From Nocardia sp. MH4 (GTDB lineage Bacteria > Actinomycetota > Actinomycetes > Mycobacteriales > Mycobacteriaceae), in contig NZ_LPNR01000092.1 in assembly GCF_019266065.1 (NCBI RefSeq), positions 1 through 64,000 on the forward strand: DNA of 64,000 nt, in the 5' to 3' direction. Made by a program: the position numbers and the translations under genes. Below the pieces are notes generated by a model, which ran no database searches, was not told the origin of the DNA, and saw only the letters and a program-made list of their open reading frames with translations. Positions 27,988-35,887 of the stretch are shown here, in pieces. The stretch's first letter is position 1. Each line of letters begins with the position of its first letter.

Positions 27988-28904
27988 GCGGCCCGTCGAT
28001 CAGCCGTCGCCGGATGCTGGCCCTGGCCGCGCTGGCGTCGGCGAGCGTCGTCGGCTGCGGCACGACCGATCCCGCGACGATACGGCTCGCTTCCGGCGAG
28101 GACGGCGGCTTCTACTACGCCTTCGCCCAGCTGCTGGCCACCGCCGCCGCCGGACATTCCGACGACCTGCGCATCGAGCCGGTGGAAACCGCGGGCTCCC
28201 AACAGAATCTGCGGATGGTCGCCACCGGCGAGGTCGACACCGCGCTCGCGCTGGCCGACTCGGCGGACGACTTCGGCGGACGCGTGGTCGCGCTGGGCCG
28301 GGTCTACGAGAACTATCTGCAGCTGGCGGTCCGCACCGACGGACCGATCACGCAGGTCGGCGATCTGCGCGGGCGCCGCGTCAACCTCGGCGCCGCAGGG
28401 TCCGGAGCCGCGGTCACCGGTGAGCGCGTGCTGAGCGCCGCCGGTCTGGACCCCGCCAAGGTCACCGTCGAACACCGCCCGCTGCGCGAGGCTGCTCAGG
28501 CACTGACCGACGGCACCATCGACGCCCTGCTGTGGGCAGGTGGCGTGCCGACCAGCGCGCTCACCGTCCCGGACCCGATGCGGCTGATCGATCTCGGCGC
28601 CCTGGCCGCGCCGATGCGGGAGCGGTACGGCCCGGTCTACGACCGCGTCGCCCTCCCCGCCGATGCCTACCCGGGCAGCCCCGCGGTCCATACGATCGGC
28701 GTCGCCAACCTCCTGCTCGCCACCGCGACGCTGCCCGACGAGCTCGCCGCCGCCATCGTCGACCTGCTGGTCCGGCACGCGGACTCGCTCGTGCCCGCCG
28801 AGGCCGCAGGCGCCCAGTTCCTCGACGGCCGCTTCCTCATCGGCACCGGGACCATCCCCCTGCACCCCGGTGCCGGCGCCGCGTACCGGCGCCGACACGG
28901 ATGA
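27984..28904 (+). CDS. TAXI-family solute-binding lipoprotein
   Basis: 306 residues. A signal with lipobox SVVGC (Cys at about residue 24), then the TAXI fold: SGEDGGFYYAFAQLLA, ETAGSQQNLRMVATGEVD and LRGRRVNLGAAGSG. Known members feed TRAP transporters for glutamate, 2-oxoglutarate or similar acids. No DctM/Q TRAP membrane subunits are present here. The gene is translationally coupled to the kinase, so a sensing role or co-operation with the MHS transporter is more likely than classic TRAP uptake. Confidence 0.88.
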   Translation: MSGPSISRRRMLALAALASASVVGCGTTDPATIRLASGEDGGFYYAFAQLLATAAAGHSDDLRIEPVETAGSQQNLRMVATGEVDTALALADSADDFGGRVVALGRVYENYLQLAVRTDGPITQVGDLRGRRVNLGAAGSGAAVTGERVLSAAGLDPAKVTVEHRPLREAAQALTDGTIDALLWAGGVPTSALTVPDPMRLIDLGALAAPMRERYGPVYDRVALPADAYPGSPAVHTIGVANLLLATATLPDELAAAIVDLLVRHADSLVPAEAAGAQFLDGRFLIGTGTIPLHPGAGAAYRRRHG

Positions 28905-28916
28905 CGCTCGCTGGGT

Positions 28917-28933
28917 TCACCCGATTCGGGTGA
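28917..28933. promoter_or_regulatory. 17-bp palindrome after the TAXI gene
   Basis: TCACCCGA and TCGGGTGA are perfect 8-bp arms around one T. It is 13 nt past the TAXI stop. It could be an operator or a very tight terminator stem. The 310 nt up to the next gene hold no other feature I can support. Confidence 0.35.
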
Positions 28934-29214
28934 GGCGCGCGCCCTGGCGGCGGCGCACGATGCGCCTATGGGATCAACTCCAGTGCAGGGCCCGGTGCTG
29001 TCCTCCGACGCGGCGGGCACGGCGGCGATCTCGACGAGAGGGGACCGACCCGCTTGACCGCACAGCAGTGGTCCGGCGTCCCCGCACGCTCGGGCCGACG
29101 ACTGTCGGCCGCCACGTCCGGGGCGAGCGGTGCAGCGGCCCCGGATGTTCCCTTGCCGCGCGACGCAGTCGAGCACGACCCACTTTTCCGACATTCACAG
29201 ACCAGGAGATTCCG

Positions 29215-29739
29215 GTGAAGCGCACACGCAGCGTCCTTGGGATAGCGTCGATCGCGGCGGTCGTACTGATGACCGCGGCCTGCAACTCCGACGACACGTC
29301 GTCGACACCGACGACCACCCCGACCACCCAGGTCGACACCATGCGGAGCAGTATCGCCGCGACGGCGTCCTCGGCGGTGAGTTCGGCACGCGACAGCGTG
29401 CAGCAAACAGTGCAGGACGCGATCAACAAGGTCCTGGTCGCCGCCCCGATCACCTTCGACCCGGGCAGTTCCGACCTGGGGACCACCGACACCGTCACGC
29501 TCAAAGCCGTGGCGGCCGCCTTGCAGGGCAACGACACCAAGATCGAAGTCTCGACCTACGCCAAGGATTCGAACGTGGCCGATGCCAAGTCTCTGGCCCA
29601 AGCGCGCGGTGACAACATCGCGGCCGAACTCGAGGCCGACGGCATCGACAAGTCGCGCATCACGGTGAAGTCCGACGCGAATCCCTCCGATTCGGAGATC
29701 AACCCGGATCAGGCCAAGATCACCGTCGTCGGTAGCTGA
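29215..29739 (+). CDS. OmpA-like domain lipoprotein
   Basis: 174 residues from GTG 29215 (AGGAGA 6 nt upstream). Lipobox MTAAC (Cys near 23), a Thr/Ser-rich linker, a helical segment, then an OmpA/MotB-like C-terminal domain: ITFDPGSSDL, a middle helix, and LAQARGDNIAAEL followed by GIDKSRI. That domain usually holds the diaminopimelate of peptidoglycan. The protein probably tethers membrane to cell wall or mycomembrane. Confidence 0.8.
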   Translation: MKRTRSVLGIASIAAVVLMTAACNSDDTSSTPTTTPTTQVDTMRSSIAATASSAVSSARDSVQQTVQDAINKVLVAAPITFDPGSSDLGTTDTVTLKAVAAALQGNDTKIEVSTYAKDSNVADAKSLAQARGDNIAAELEADGIDKSRITVKSDANPSDSEINPDQAKITVVGS

Positions 29740-29905
29740 GACAGGACGTCATCGACGGCACACGTCCACCCGGACCACACGCGAAGCCCGACTCTCGCGG
29801 CGGGGATCCGGCGCCGAGACGCCCCGCGCGGGTAGCCTGGCGCCGGTTCCACCGTCGGCGTCGAAACGCCCGGCCGCATGTCCGCCCGCGTGGAGAGGAT
29901 CCGTT

Positions 29906-30802
29906 GTGCAGGTACTCGTAGCCGGTTCGACCGGGTTCATCGGGCGGCGCCTCTGCCCGGAACTGCAGGAATCCGGACACACCGTGCGGGCCATGACCAG
30001 GCACCCGGAGAGGTATCACGGGGCGGGCACGCCCGTCGGTGCCGACGTCGCCGACCCCGCCTCGCTGCCGGAGGCCATGCAAGATTGCGACAGCGCCTAC
30101 TATCTCGTGCACTCGCTCGCCGAAGAGGACTTCGAGCGGCGCGACGCGGCGGCGGCCCGGAACTTCGGCCGCGCCGCCGCACAGGCCGGGGTGCAGCGCA
30201 TCATCTACCTCGGCGGGCTCGGCGACGACACCGATCGCCTCTCGGCGCACCTGCGCAGCCGCAGGCAGGTCGAAACCCTGCTCGGCGAAGCCGGGGTACC
30301 CGTCACGACACTGCGCGCCGGGATCATCGTCGGGCACGGCGGCATCTCCTGGGAGATCACCCGGCAGCTGGTCGAGCACCTGCCCGCGATGATCACCCCA
30401 CGCTGGGTTCGCACCCGCACCCAGCCGATCGCCGTCGACGACGTGATCCGGTACCTCACCGGTGTGCTCGACGAGCCACGCACCACCGGCCGGACCTATG
30501 AGATCGGCGGTCCCGACGTCCTCGCCTACATCGACATGATGCGGCGGGTGGCGCGGATCCAGGGACGGCCGACGCCGATCGTGCCGGTGCCGTTCCTGTC
30601 CCCGCGGCTGTCCTCCCGCTGGCTCGCGCTGGTCACCGACGTCGATGTCCAGACCGGCCGGTCGCTGGTCGACTCGATGGTCAACGAGGTCGTCGTGCAC
30701 GACACCACCATCCGGGACCTGCTGCCGTTCGAGACGATCGGCTACGACGAAGCGGTCCTGCGCGCGCTCGGCGAGCGCGTCCGGATGCGGTACGACGAAT
30801 GA
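29906..30802 (+). CDS. Atypical SDR / NAD(P)H-binding epimerase-like protein
   Basis: 298 residues. Rossmann motif VLVAGSTGFIGRRL at the N-terminus, YYLVHSL and IIYLGGLGDD strands. It lacks the YxxxK catalytic pair, as in the NmrA-like and complex-I-assembly-like atypical SDRs. Close relatives are widespread in actinobacteria, often fused to a DUF2867 domain that is absent here. Function unknown, probably redox sensing or an oxidoreductase. GTG start after GGAGAGG. Overlaps the next gene by ATGA. Confidence 0.82.
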   Translation: MQVLVAGSTGFIGRRLCPELQESGHTVRAMTRHPERYHGAGTPVGADVADPASLPEAMQDCDSAYYLVHSLAEEDFERRDAAAARNFGRAAAQAGVQRIIYLGGLGDDTDRLSAHLRSRRQVETLLGEAGVPVTTLRAGIIVGHGGISWEITRQLVEHLPAMITPRWVRTRTQPIAVDDVIRYLTGVLDEPRTTGRTYEIGGPDVLAYIDMMRRVARIQGRPTPIVPVPFLSPRLSSRWLALVTDVDVQTGRSLVDSMVNEVVVHDTTIRDLLPFETIGYDEAVLRALGERVRMRYDE

Positions 30803-31458
30803 CGGCCCGCTCGTGGTCGCGTGGAGTGCGGCCGAGGCAGGATGGGCAGCGGCCACTGACGGTCGCGGCCGTGGGTCTGGCAGGCACCGGCCTGCTGGGC
30901 GCGTCCCTGGCCGCGCCGCCCGCCAGCAGGCGCTTCTACGGGCTCACCCTCGCCACCGCAACCACACTGACCCTCGGTGGTCTGGCCACCACTCCGGCGC
31001 CGATCGAGGACCAGCCCGACCGGCGTGTGCTCGCGCCGGCGACGACCGGCGTCGCGGCGTTCGGGGTGTTCTACGGATGCGCGCTCGTCGCCCGACGAAT
31101 CCCGTTGCTACGCAGGGCGATCACGAGGCTCCTGCGCTACGCCGACCGGGGCCGGACGCCGGCGGTCCTGCTGACCGCGCTGGCCAACGGCGCCGCCGAG
31201 GAAGTGTACTTCCGGGGCGCGGTCTACCACGCGGCCCCGCGTGCGCCCGTCGCCGTCTCCACCGGCGCCTACATCCTCGCCACCACCGCGACGCGCAACC
31301 CGGCGCTGGTGCTGGCCGGCGCGGTCATGGGCACACTGTTCGGCATCCAGCGTCAGCACACGGGCGGCATCCAGGCCTCCCTGATCACGCATTTGACCTG
31401 GTCCACCCTGATGCTGCACTTCATGCCGCCGCTGTTCCTCGACAACCACCCGTCCTGA
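30799..31458 (+). CDS. CPBP-family intramembrane metalloprotease
   Basis: 219 residues with five or six hydrophobic helices. The CPBP (Abi) glutamate motif is NGAAEEVYFRGAVYH, and a downstream TGGIQASLITHLTWS region carries the second motif His. These proteases cut membrane or prenylated substrates, and bacteriocin self-immunity is known for some. Translationally coupled to the SDR-like gene. The substrate is unknown. Confidence 0.82.
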   Translation: MTARSWSRGVRPRQDGQRPLTVAAVGLAGTGLLGASLAAPPASRRFYGLTLATATTLTLGGLATTPAPIEDQPDRRVLAPATTGVAAFGVFYGCALVARRIPLLRRAITRLLRYADRGRTPAVLLTALANGAAEEVYFRGAVYHAAPRAPVAVSTGAYILATTATRNPALVLAGAVMGTLFGIQRQHTGGIQASLITHLTWSTLMLHFMPPLFLDNHPS

Positions 31459-31528
31459 CGACACCGCGGCGGCACGCGTTGCCGGCGATCGATGGGCACG
31501 GCCGACTCCAGTTCCCTAGGATGACCTC

Positions 31529-31963
31529 ATGCCAGTCGCGATGAACAACGTCGGCATCGTCGTCGAAGACCTCACGGCGGCGATCGAGTTCTTCGAAGAA
31601 CTCGGCCTCGAACTCGAGGGTCGAGCCATGGTGGCGGGCGAGTGGGCCGGGCGCGTGACCGGCCTCGGCGACCAGAGCGTCGAGATCGCCATGATGCGCA
31701 CACCGGACGGCCACAGCCGACTCGAGCTCTCCCGCTTCCTGGCGCCGCAGGTGATCGCCGCTCCCCAAACCCCGGTCAACACGCTGGGCTACCTTCGCGT
31801 CATGTTCACCGTCGACGACATCGACGAGACCCTCACCCGCCTCGGCAAGCACGGCGCGCACCTCGTCAGCAGCGAAGTGGTCCAGTACGAGAACGTCTAT
31901 CGGCTCTGCTACATCCGTGGCCCCGAAGGCCTGCTCATCGGGCTGGCCGAAGAACTCGGATAA
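31529..31963 (+). CDS. VOC family protein
   Basis: 144 residues with two VOC modules: MNNVGIVVEDLTAAIEFFEE and, in the second half, VMFTVDDIDETLTRL and IRGPEGLLIGLAEELG. Putative metal ligands are in HTG and E near the C-terminus. Monocistronic; convergent with the phosphotransferase gene 13 nt away. Substrate unknown. Confidence 0.82.
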   Translation: MPVAMNNVGIVVEDLTAAIEFFEELGLELEGRAMVAGEWAGRVTGLGDQSVEIAMMRTPDGHSRLELSRFLAPQVIAAPQTPVNTLGYLRVMFTVDDIDETLTRLGKHGAHLVSSEVVQYENVYRLCYIRGPEGLLIGLAEELG

Positions 31964-31976
31964 GTACGTCGGGCGG

Positions 31977-32864
31977 TCAGTCCGCCGCCAGGACCCGTTC
32001 CAGGGTCGCGTAGCCCGCCGGTTCCCAGCTCGGTTTGCCACCGGGCAGACCTAGTCTGCCGTTGCGCCCGACCATGATCAGGCCGAGCGCGCGCAGCACT
32101 GCCCAGCCCCGAGCTCTCGCGACGGCGGCCGCGTCCGCCCGTGCGTAGGCGTCGAAGAATCGGCTCGCCCCGCCTGTCGGCAACAGTATCCAGGCTGCCG
32201 ACAGATCGGTCGCGGGATCGCCCGCGCACATCTCACCGAAGTCGATCACCCCGGCGAGCGTCCCCGCATCGACGACCACGTTCGCCGGGTGCAGGTCGGC
32301 GTGCAGCCACTGCGGCACACTCTGCCACGTCGGGGCATCGACCGCCTTGTCGAAGACTTCCCGTGCGTGCTCGGCGATCGCCGGATCGGCGATGACCTCG
32401 AACCAGAGGCCCGAGCTTTCGCGCAGATCGGCCAGCGGGATTCCGCGCGTGGGGTTGTTCGGAGCGCCGGCGGGCGCGTCGCCGTGCAGCACGCGCAGAA
32501 ATCCTGCCAGGATCTCGGCGGAGTCGAGACTCGTGATGGGCGCGCGATCGGCGGGCTCTCCCTCGACCCATCGCGCGATCGTCCAGGGGTGCGGGAACAG
32601 GGACGACGGGTGGCCGACACGCACCGGTGTGGGCGTCGGCAACGGTAGGCGCTCCGCCAGCACAGGCAGCCAGGTCTGCTCGATCCGCAGCAGGGCAGGT
32701 GCTCGCTCGGTGCGGGGCAACCGCACCGCCAGTTCCGGTCCGAGGCGCCATTGCCGATTGTCCCAGCCGCCCTCGACATCTCGGAGCTCCAGGTCGGCGA
32801 GATCCGGATATTGCTCGCGCAGTAGCGCTTTCACCAAGTCCTGCCCGAACTCGATCGCGGCCAT
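31977..32864 (-). CDS. Aminoglycoside phosphotransferase (APH)-family kinase
   Basis: 295 residues. Catalytic loop LHADLHPANVVV (HxDxxxxN) and metal-binding Asp in GVIDFGEMCAGDP, the standard APH pair. The N-lobe has GWDNRQWRLG and AVRLPR. APH-like kinases phosphorylate antibiotics, choline or metabolites. Chromosomal actinobacterial copies of this type are not proof of aminoglycoside resistance. ATG 32864. Confidence 0.85.
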   Translation of the reverse strand: MAAIEFGQDLVKALLREQYPDLADLELRDVEGGWDNRQWRLGPELAVRLPRTERAPALLRIEQTWLPVLAERLPLPTPTPVRVGHPSSLFPHPWTIARWVEGEPADRAPITSLDSAEILAGFLRVLHGDAPAGAPNNPTRGIPLADLRESSGLWFEVIADPAIAEHAREVFDKAVDAPTWQSVPQWLHADLHPANVVVDAGTLAGVIDFGEMCAGDPATDLSAAWILLPTGGASRFFDAYARADAAAVARARGWAVLRALGLIMVGRNGRLGLPGGKPSWEPAGYATLERVLAAD

Positions 32865-32912
32865 GGCTGAGCATCGTAGCGGCGGTCCATGATCGTTCGA
32901 TGACGTCGCCTG

Positions 32913-33080
32913 TCAGGTGCGGTCGTGGAGGGTGATCCGGTAGCCGTCGGGGTCGGCGAAGGTGAAGGTCCGGCCGAAGGGGCCGTCGACGGGTGCGGCG
33001 ACAATGGTGTGGCCGTCGGCGGCGAGTGCGTCGTGGATGGCCTGGAATCCTCCCGGTCGGTATCGGCTGATCGAGTTCAG
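32913..33080 (-). pseudogene. C-terminal fragment of a VOC-family gene
   Basis: About 55 residues ending in ADGHTIVAAPVDGPFGRTFT and FADPDGYRITLHDRT are a typical VOC C-terminus. The N-terminal half is missing: the frame runs upstream into the 3' end of the SUKH gene, whose stop is at 33091, only about 10 nt away. I did not find the missing half on the other side of the lower-GC patch. Read as a gene truncated by insertion or recombination. Confidence 0.6.
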
Positions 33081-33090
33081 ATGTGCTGGT

Positions 33091-34338
33091 CTACACCGCA
33101 GGAAGCGTCCAGTGCAGGCCGGTGTGGTCGAGTTCGGGTTGGTACTGGGCTTGGAAGGGAGCGCCGGAGGCGATGCTGTTGGTGAGATCGGCGAGCATGG
33201 CACTCAGGGAGGCCCAGGTGGGCGGGTAGTCGTCTGCGGTGTCTTTGCCGAACTCGGTGATACAGCCTTGTAGCGGGCCAGATCGGGTGTCGCAGATCAG
33301 CATTGTGCCGTCGCGTTCTGCGATCGGGATGAATTGCGGGATGAACTGACCGGCCTCGGAACTGGCCGGCGCTTGCGCGTAGGCATCGGGAGAGGTCCGG
33401 CCGTTCCCAAGGTCAGGGTCCTCTGCGGCGAGGTCTGCCCAGATTTCGCATTGCATTGCATGAATGTCGATCATGTGGTCAAGTCCGAGCAGCGTCATGC
33501 TGGGCAGCAGTTCAGCGGCACCACCGCCGTCGTGCAAGAAGAACCATTCACGTAGTTCGGCGGGCCACTCGACGCCGGTACGCTGCTCGGCATCGACCAC
33601 GGCTCGCGGTTGCGCAGCGGGGCGGACAAGCTGCACCCACGTGTCGGGGCTACCGGCCACGATAGTGTCGCGCAAACGTGCCCACTGGGCGTTTATCGAG
33701 TTCGCAACGGTAGCCGAGACCGGCGGCCGGATCGTCGGTGAGTCAGCCGCGGCGAGCGTTGTGGTGAGCACGCTGTCGGGGTCGGGATGGCGACTGCGAT
33801 TCGACAGGCGTCGCGCGTATTCGTCCACGTCGAACGCGTCGGTGTGCTTTATCTGGGTGAGGGGGGTTCGCTGCGTGGTGGGCCAAAGCTGGATCGCGAT
33901 CGCTACGTCGTTGCGGTTCCGAGCCCGGCCTCGGGCGCTGACCCTGACACGGTGCAACCCACTGGGCAACGGTAGGAGTTGATCGAGTTCCGGTGGCCGT
34001 ATGTGTGACAAGGTGGTTCGGGTCAGCATTGCGGATGCGCCGAGTTCGATCGCCCCTTCCTCGACGGTCTCCCACTCGTCGAGCTGGGACATGCCCGGCT
34101 CGACGGGGCTCGACCCGATCCCTACCTGAATGAATCCGTGGGTCCAGCCGACCCATATCTGGGCGTTCTCGTTGCCTTTGAAATCCCGCGTGATTCCCAG
34201 CAGTGACCCAGCTGCGGCGCTGTCGATCATCGGTGGCCACTCATATTCGGCGGGTTCGATGTACAGCGCGGCCTCACTGAGTTCGATGGTCTGCCACTGC
34301 AACACGGTAGTTCCGTCCTCGACGTTTCGTTCGGTCAT
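33091..34338 (-). CDS. SUKH (SMI1/KNR4) domain protein
   Basis: 415 residues. The N-terminal 200 residues are beta-rich and unrecognised (VGWTHGFIQVGIGS). The C-terminal half is a SUKH domain: VEWPAELREWFFLHDGGG, LLGLDHMIDIH, FIPIAERDGTMLICDT and YPPTWASLSAML. SUKH proteins often give immunity to polymorphic toxins, but many are cellular. The base composition is visibly lower in GC than the neighbours. It overlaps the preceding minus-strand frame by ATGA. No toxin gene was found beside it. Confidence 0.75.
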   Translation of the reverse strand: MTERNVEDGTTVLQWQTIELSEAALYIEPAEYEWPPMIDSAAAGSLLGITRDFKGNENAQIWVGWTHGFIQVGIGSSPVEPGMSQLDEWETVEEGAIELGASAMLTRTTLSHIRPPELDQLLPLPSGLHRVRVSARGRARNRNDVAIAIQLWPTTQRTPLTQIKHTDAFDVDEYARRLSNRSRHPDPDSVLTTTLAAADSPTIRPPVSATVANSINAQWARLRDTIVAGSPDTWVQLVRPAAQPRAVVDAEQRTGVEWPAELREWFFLHDGGGAAELLPSMTLLGLDHMIDIHAMQCEIWADLAAEDPDLGNGRTSPDAYAQAPASSEAGQFIPQFIPIAERDGTMLICDTRSGPLQGCITEFGKDTADDYPPTWASLSAMLADLTNSIASGAPFQAQYQPELDHTGLHWTLPAV

Positions 34339-34640
34339 TTGCGGTCCATGCTGCGGACGACCCGGTCACCCAACGGCCGTTCCAGATCGATGATGAGGAA
34401 GCCACGTTGCCCCGTCAACGGCTCCTGCTGGCACGGCTCCGTCCCTTTGTGCAGCCCGCGAGACAGAGTGACATCAACCGATCCCGGCGTTTCAACAGCG
34501 CTGATGTCGTAGCCGTAACTGGGGCAGTCACGAAGTTCGAACGGCAGATGCACCGCCAGCTTTGTATCACCATCGTCGAGATCGTAGGACTCGAACGTCC
34601 GCACAAGTCCTCGGCTGACCACATCGGACTCACGTGCCAC
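34335..34640 (-). CDS. Small hypothetical protein, possibly 5'-truncated
   Basis: About 101 residues if GTG 34640 is used (GTG 34622 is also possible); neither has a Shine-Dalgarno. The sequence (LPFELRDCPSYGYDISAVET, CQQEPLTGQRGFLIIDL) looks like a genuine beta-rich protein with two Cys, and its stop overlaps the SUKH start. Upstream the frame stays open but runs antisense to the Nudix gene and loses sense. So either a short gene or the 3' part of a truncated one. Confidence 0.5.
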   Translation of the reverse strand: MARESDVVSRGLVRTFESYDLDDGDTKLAVHLPFELRDCPSYGYDISAVETPGSVDVTLSRGLHKGTEPCQQEPLTGQRGFLIIDLERPLGDRVVRSMDRK

Positions 34641-34797
34641 TCGACGCGCCGACCGTGACGCCCCGACATTCGGGCGTGGCTTCGCAAGCCTGGCAGGCCG
34701 ATTCGCCCACGCCGACAGTGCCCGGCACGTACCGTAATCACCGACCACCTTCGCCGGATCCGGCGGCGGTGGCGATGGGTGTCGGAGTCGAAAGTCG

Positions 34798-35253
34798 GTG
34801 AGTCCTATGGTGTCTGAGTCGGAGTTCGAGGAAATGTCTCGCCAGGCCGAAATCGACGGTACCGCACCTCGGGTCGGCGCGATCATCGATCGCGGCGGAC
34901 AGGTCCTACTACTCGCGCGCCACGACACCGGTCCGATCAAGGCCACTCTGAAGCTTCCCGGAACCACCGTGCTGCCGAGGGAGCCTCTCGCCGAGGCGGT
35001 CGTCCGGGGCGTGCACGAGGAAACGGGCCTGGTCGTCACCGGGATTCGGCACCATGTCGGGGATTTCGACTACCTGTCCCCCGACGCCCACCCGGTGCGC
35101 CGCCTGCATTTCGCGGTCGATGTCGCGGCGACCGAACCGATCCGGCTCTCCGTCCACGCCCGCTATGTCTGGGCGCCCCTGGACGGTGATCTGCCGGTGA
35201 CCTCGTCCATTCGCCGCATCCTCGAGACCTACCGCAATCTCGTGCACCCCTGA
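34798..35253 (+). CDS. Nudix-like hydrolase with degenerate Nudix box
   Basis: About 151 residues (ATG 34807 is an alternative start). The fold and position of the box are right (PGTTVLPREPLAEAVVRGVH then EETGLV). However the second Gly of the GG pair is Thr and the first catalytic Glu (REVxEE) is Gly; the EE pair is kept. Loss of one metal ligand may weaken pyrophosphohydrolase activity or mean a binding role. Sits at the right edge of the SUKH patch. Confidence 0.7.
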   Translation: MSPMVSESEFEEMSRQAEIDGTAPRVGAIIDRGGQVLLLARHDTGPIKATLKLPGTTVLPREPLAEAVVRGVHEETGLVVTGIRHHVGDFDYLSPDAHPVRRLHFAVDVAATEPIRLSVHARYVWAPLDGDLPVTSSIRRILETYRNLVHP

Positions 35254-35887
35254 CATCCCCTGTCGGGCCGGGGTCGAGCTCTTCGCAGGGACACCGGTCG
35301 ATCGCCGATCGGTCACCTGTCCTTGTCGTGCCGTACTGATGGCCGGCGCCCGCGCCCGCCCGGCGTCGGGGCGCGCGCCCCGGTGCACCGGGGCCCCTGG
35401 TCGCCGTCGGTCACCTCGGTCACGAGGCGACTGTCGTCCACCTCGGCGCGCCGCAGGCCCGGAGCGGACGACCGCAGCATCGGACACCGACCGCCGACAG
35501 TGGATCGCCGCGGCACCACCGTCGTTACCTCACCTGCCCCAGGTGATGCGGCAGCTGTCCAGGATGCGGATCGACTGCTCGTGGGCGCCGCCGGGCAGTC
35601 GGTGCCGGGCCAGGCGCCGACGTCGGCGGCTGACCCGTTGTGTAGTGCCCGCGCGTCCGAGCGACCGCAGTAGCCGAGAACGCGGGGTGCGTAGGCGTAG
35701 CAGGCACCCAGCGCCAGGGCTCACGGGGCCGCGAGCACCCGGTCGAGGGCGACGACTTCGATCAGCCCGCGCGGTCCAGGTGTGTCCGATCGGCCCTTCG
35801 GTCGGGGACCTACGCCAGCAGTCACCCGACCCCGGTGGTTCGTACGGTCGACCTATTCGTACCGCACGCCGATAGGGGCACACCACC
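35254..35887. other. 634-nt intergenic region without a supported gene
   Basis: Open frames here are Arg/Pro-rich with no start signals and look like GC-driven noise. A short minus-strand stretch near 35530-35650 could be a worn remnant, but I cannot assign it. The only signal I would note is the DosR-like half-palindrome near 35805. Confidence 0.5.
35804..35817. promoter_or_regulatory. Weak DosR-box-like motif upstream of Usp gene
   Basis: GGGGACCTACGCCA resembles the mycobacterial DosR half-sites (GGGACTTTAGTCCC-like), with the GGGAC half intact and the second half poor. It is 71 nt before the Usp start. The gene content downstream fits a dormancy regulon. Confidence 0.25.

Noticed and set aside
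29055..29218. TTG-started 54-residue frame ending at the OmpA-like lipoprotein start
   Set aside because: A GAGAGG lies upstream and the stop overlaps the next start, but composition is random-like and no conservation can be argued.
31977..32864. Aminoglycoside resistance gene
   Set aside because: The APH fold is certain but specificity is not; chromosomal APH-like kinases with other substrates are common.
35339..35875. Possible gene in the 35.3-35.9 kb gap
   Set aside because: Frames on both strands are Arg/Pro-rich without start signals or motifs; left as intergenic.
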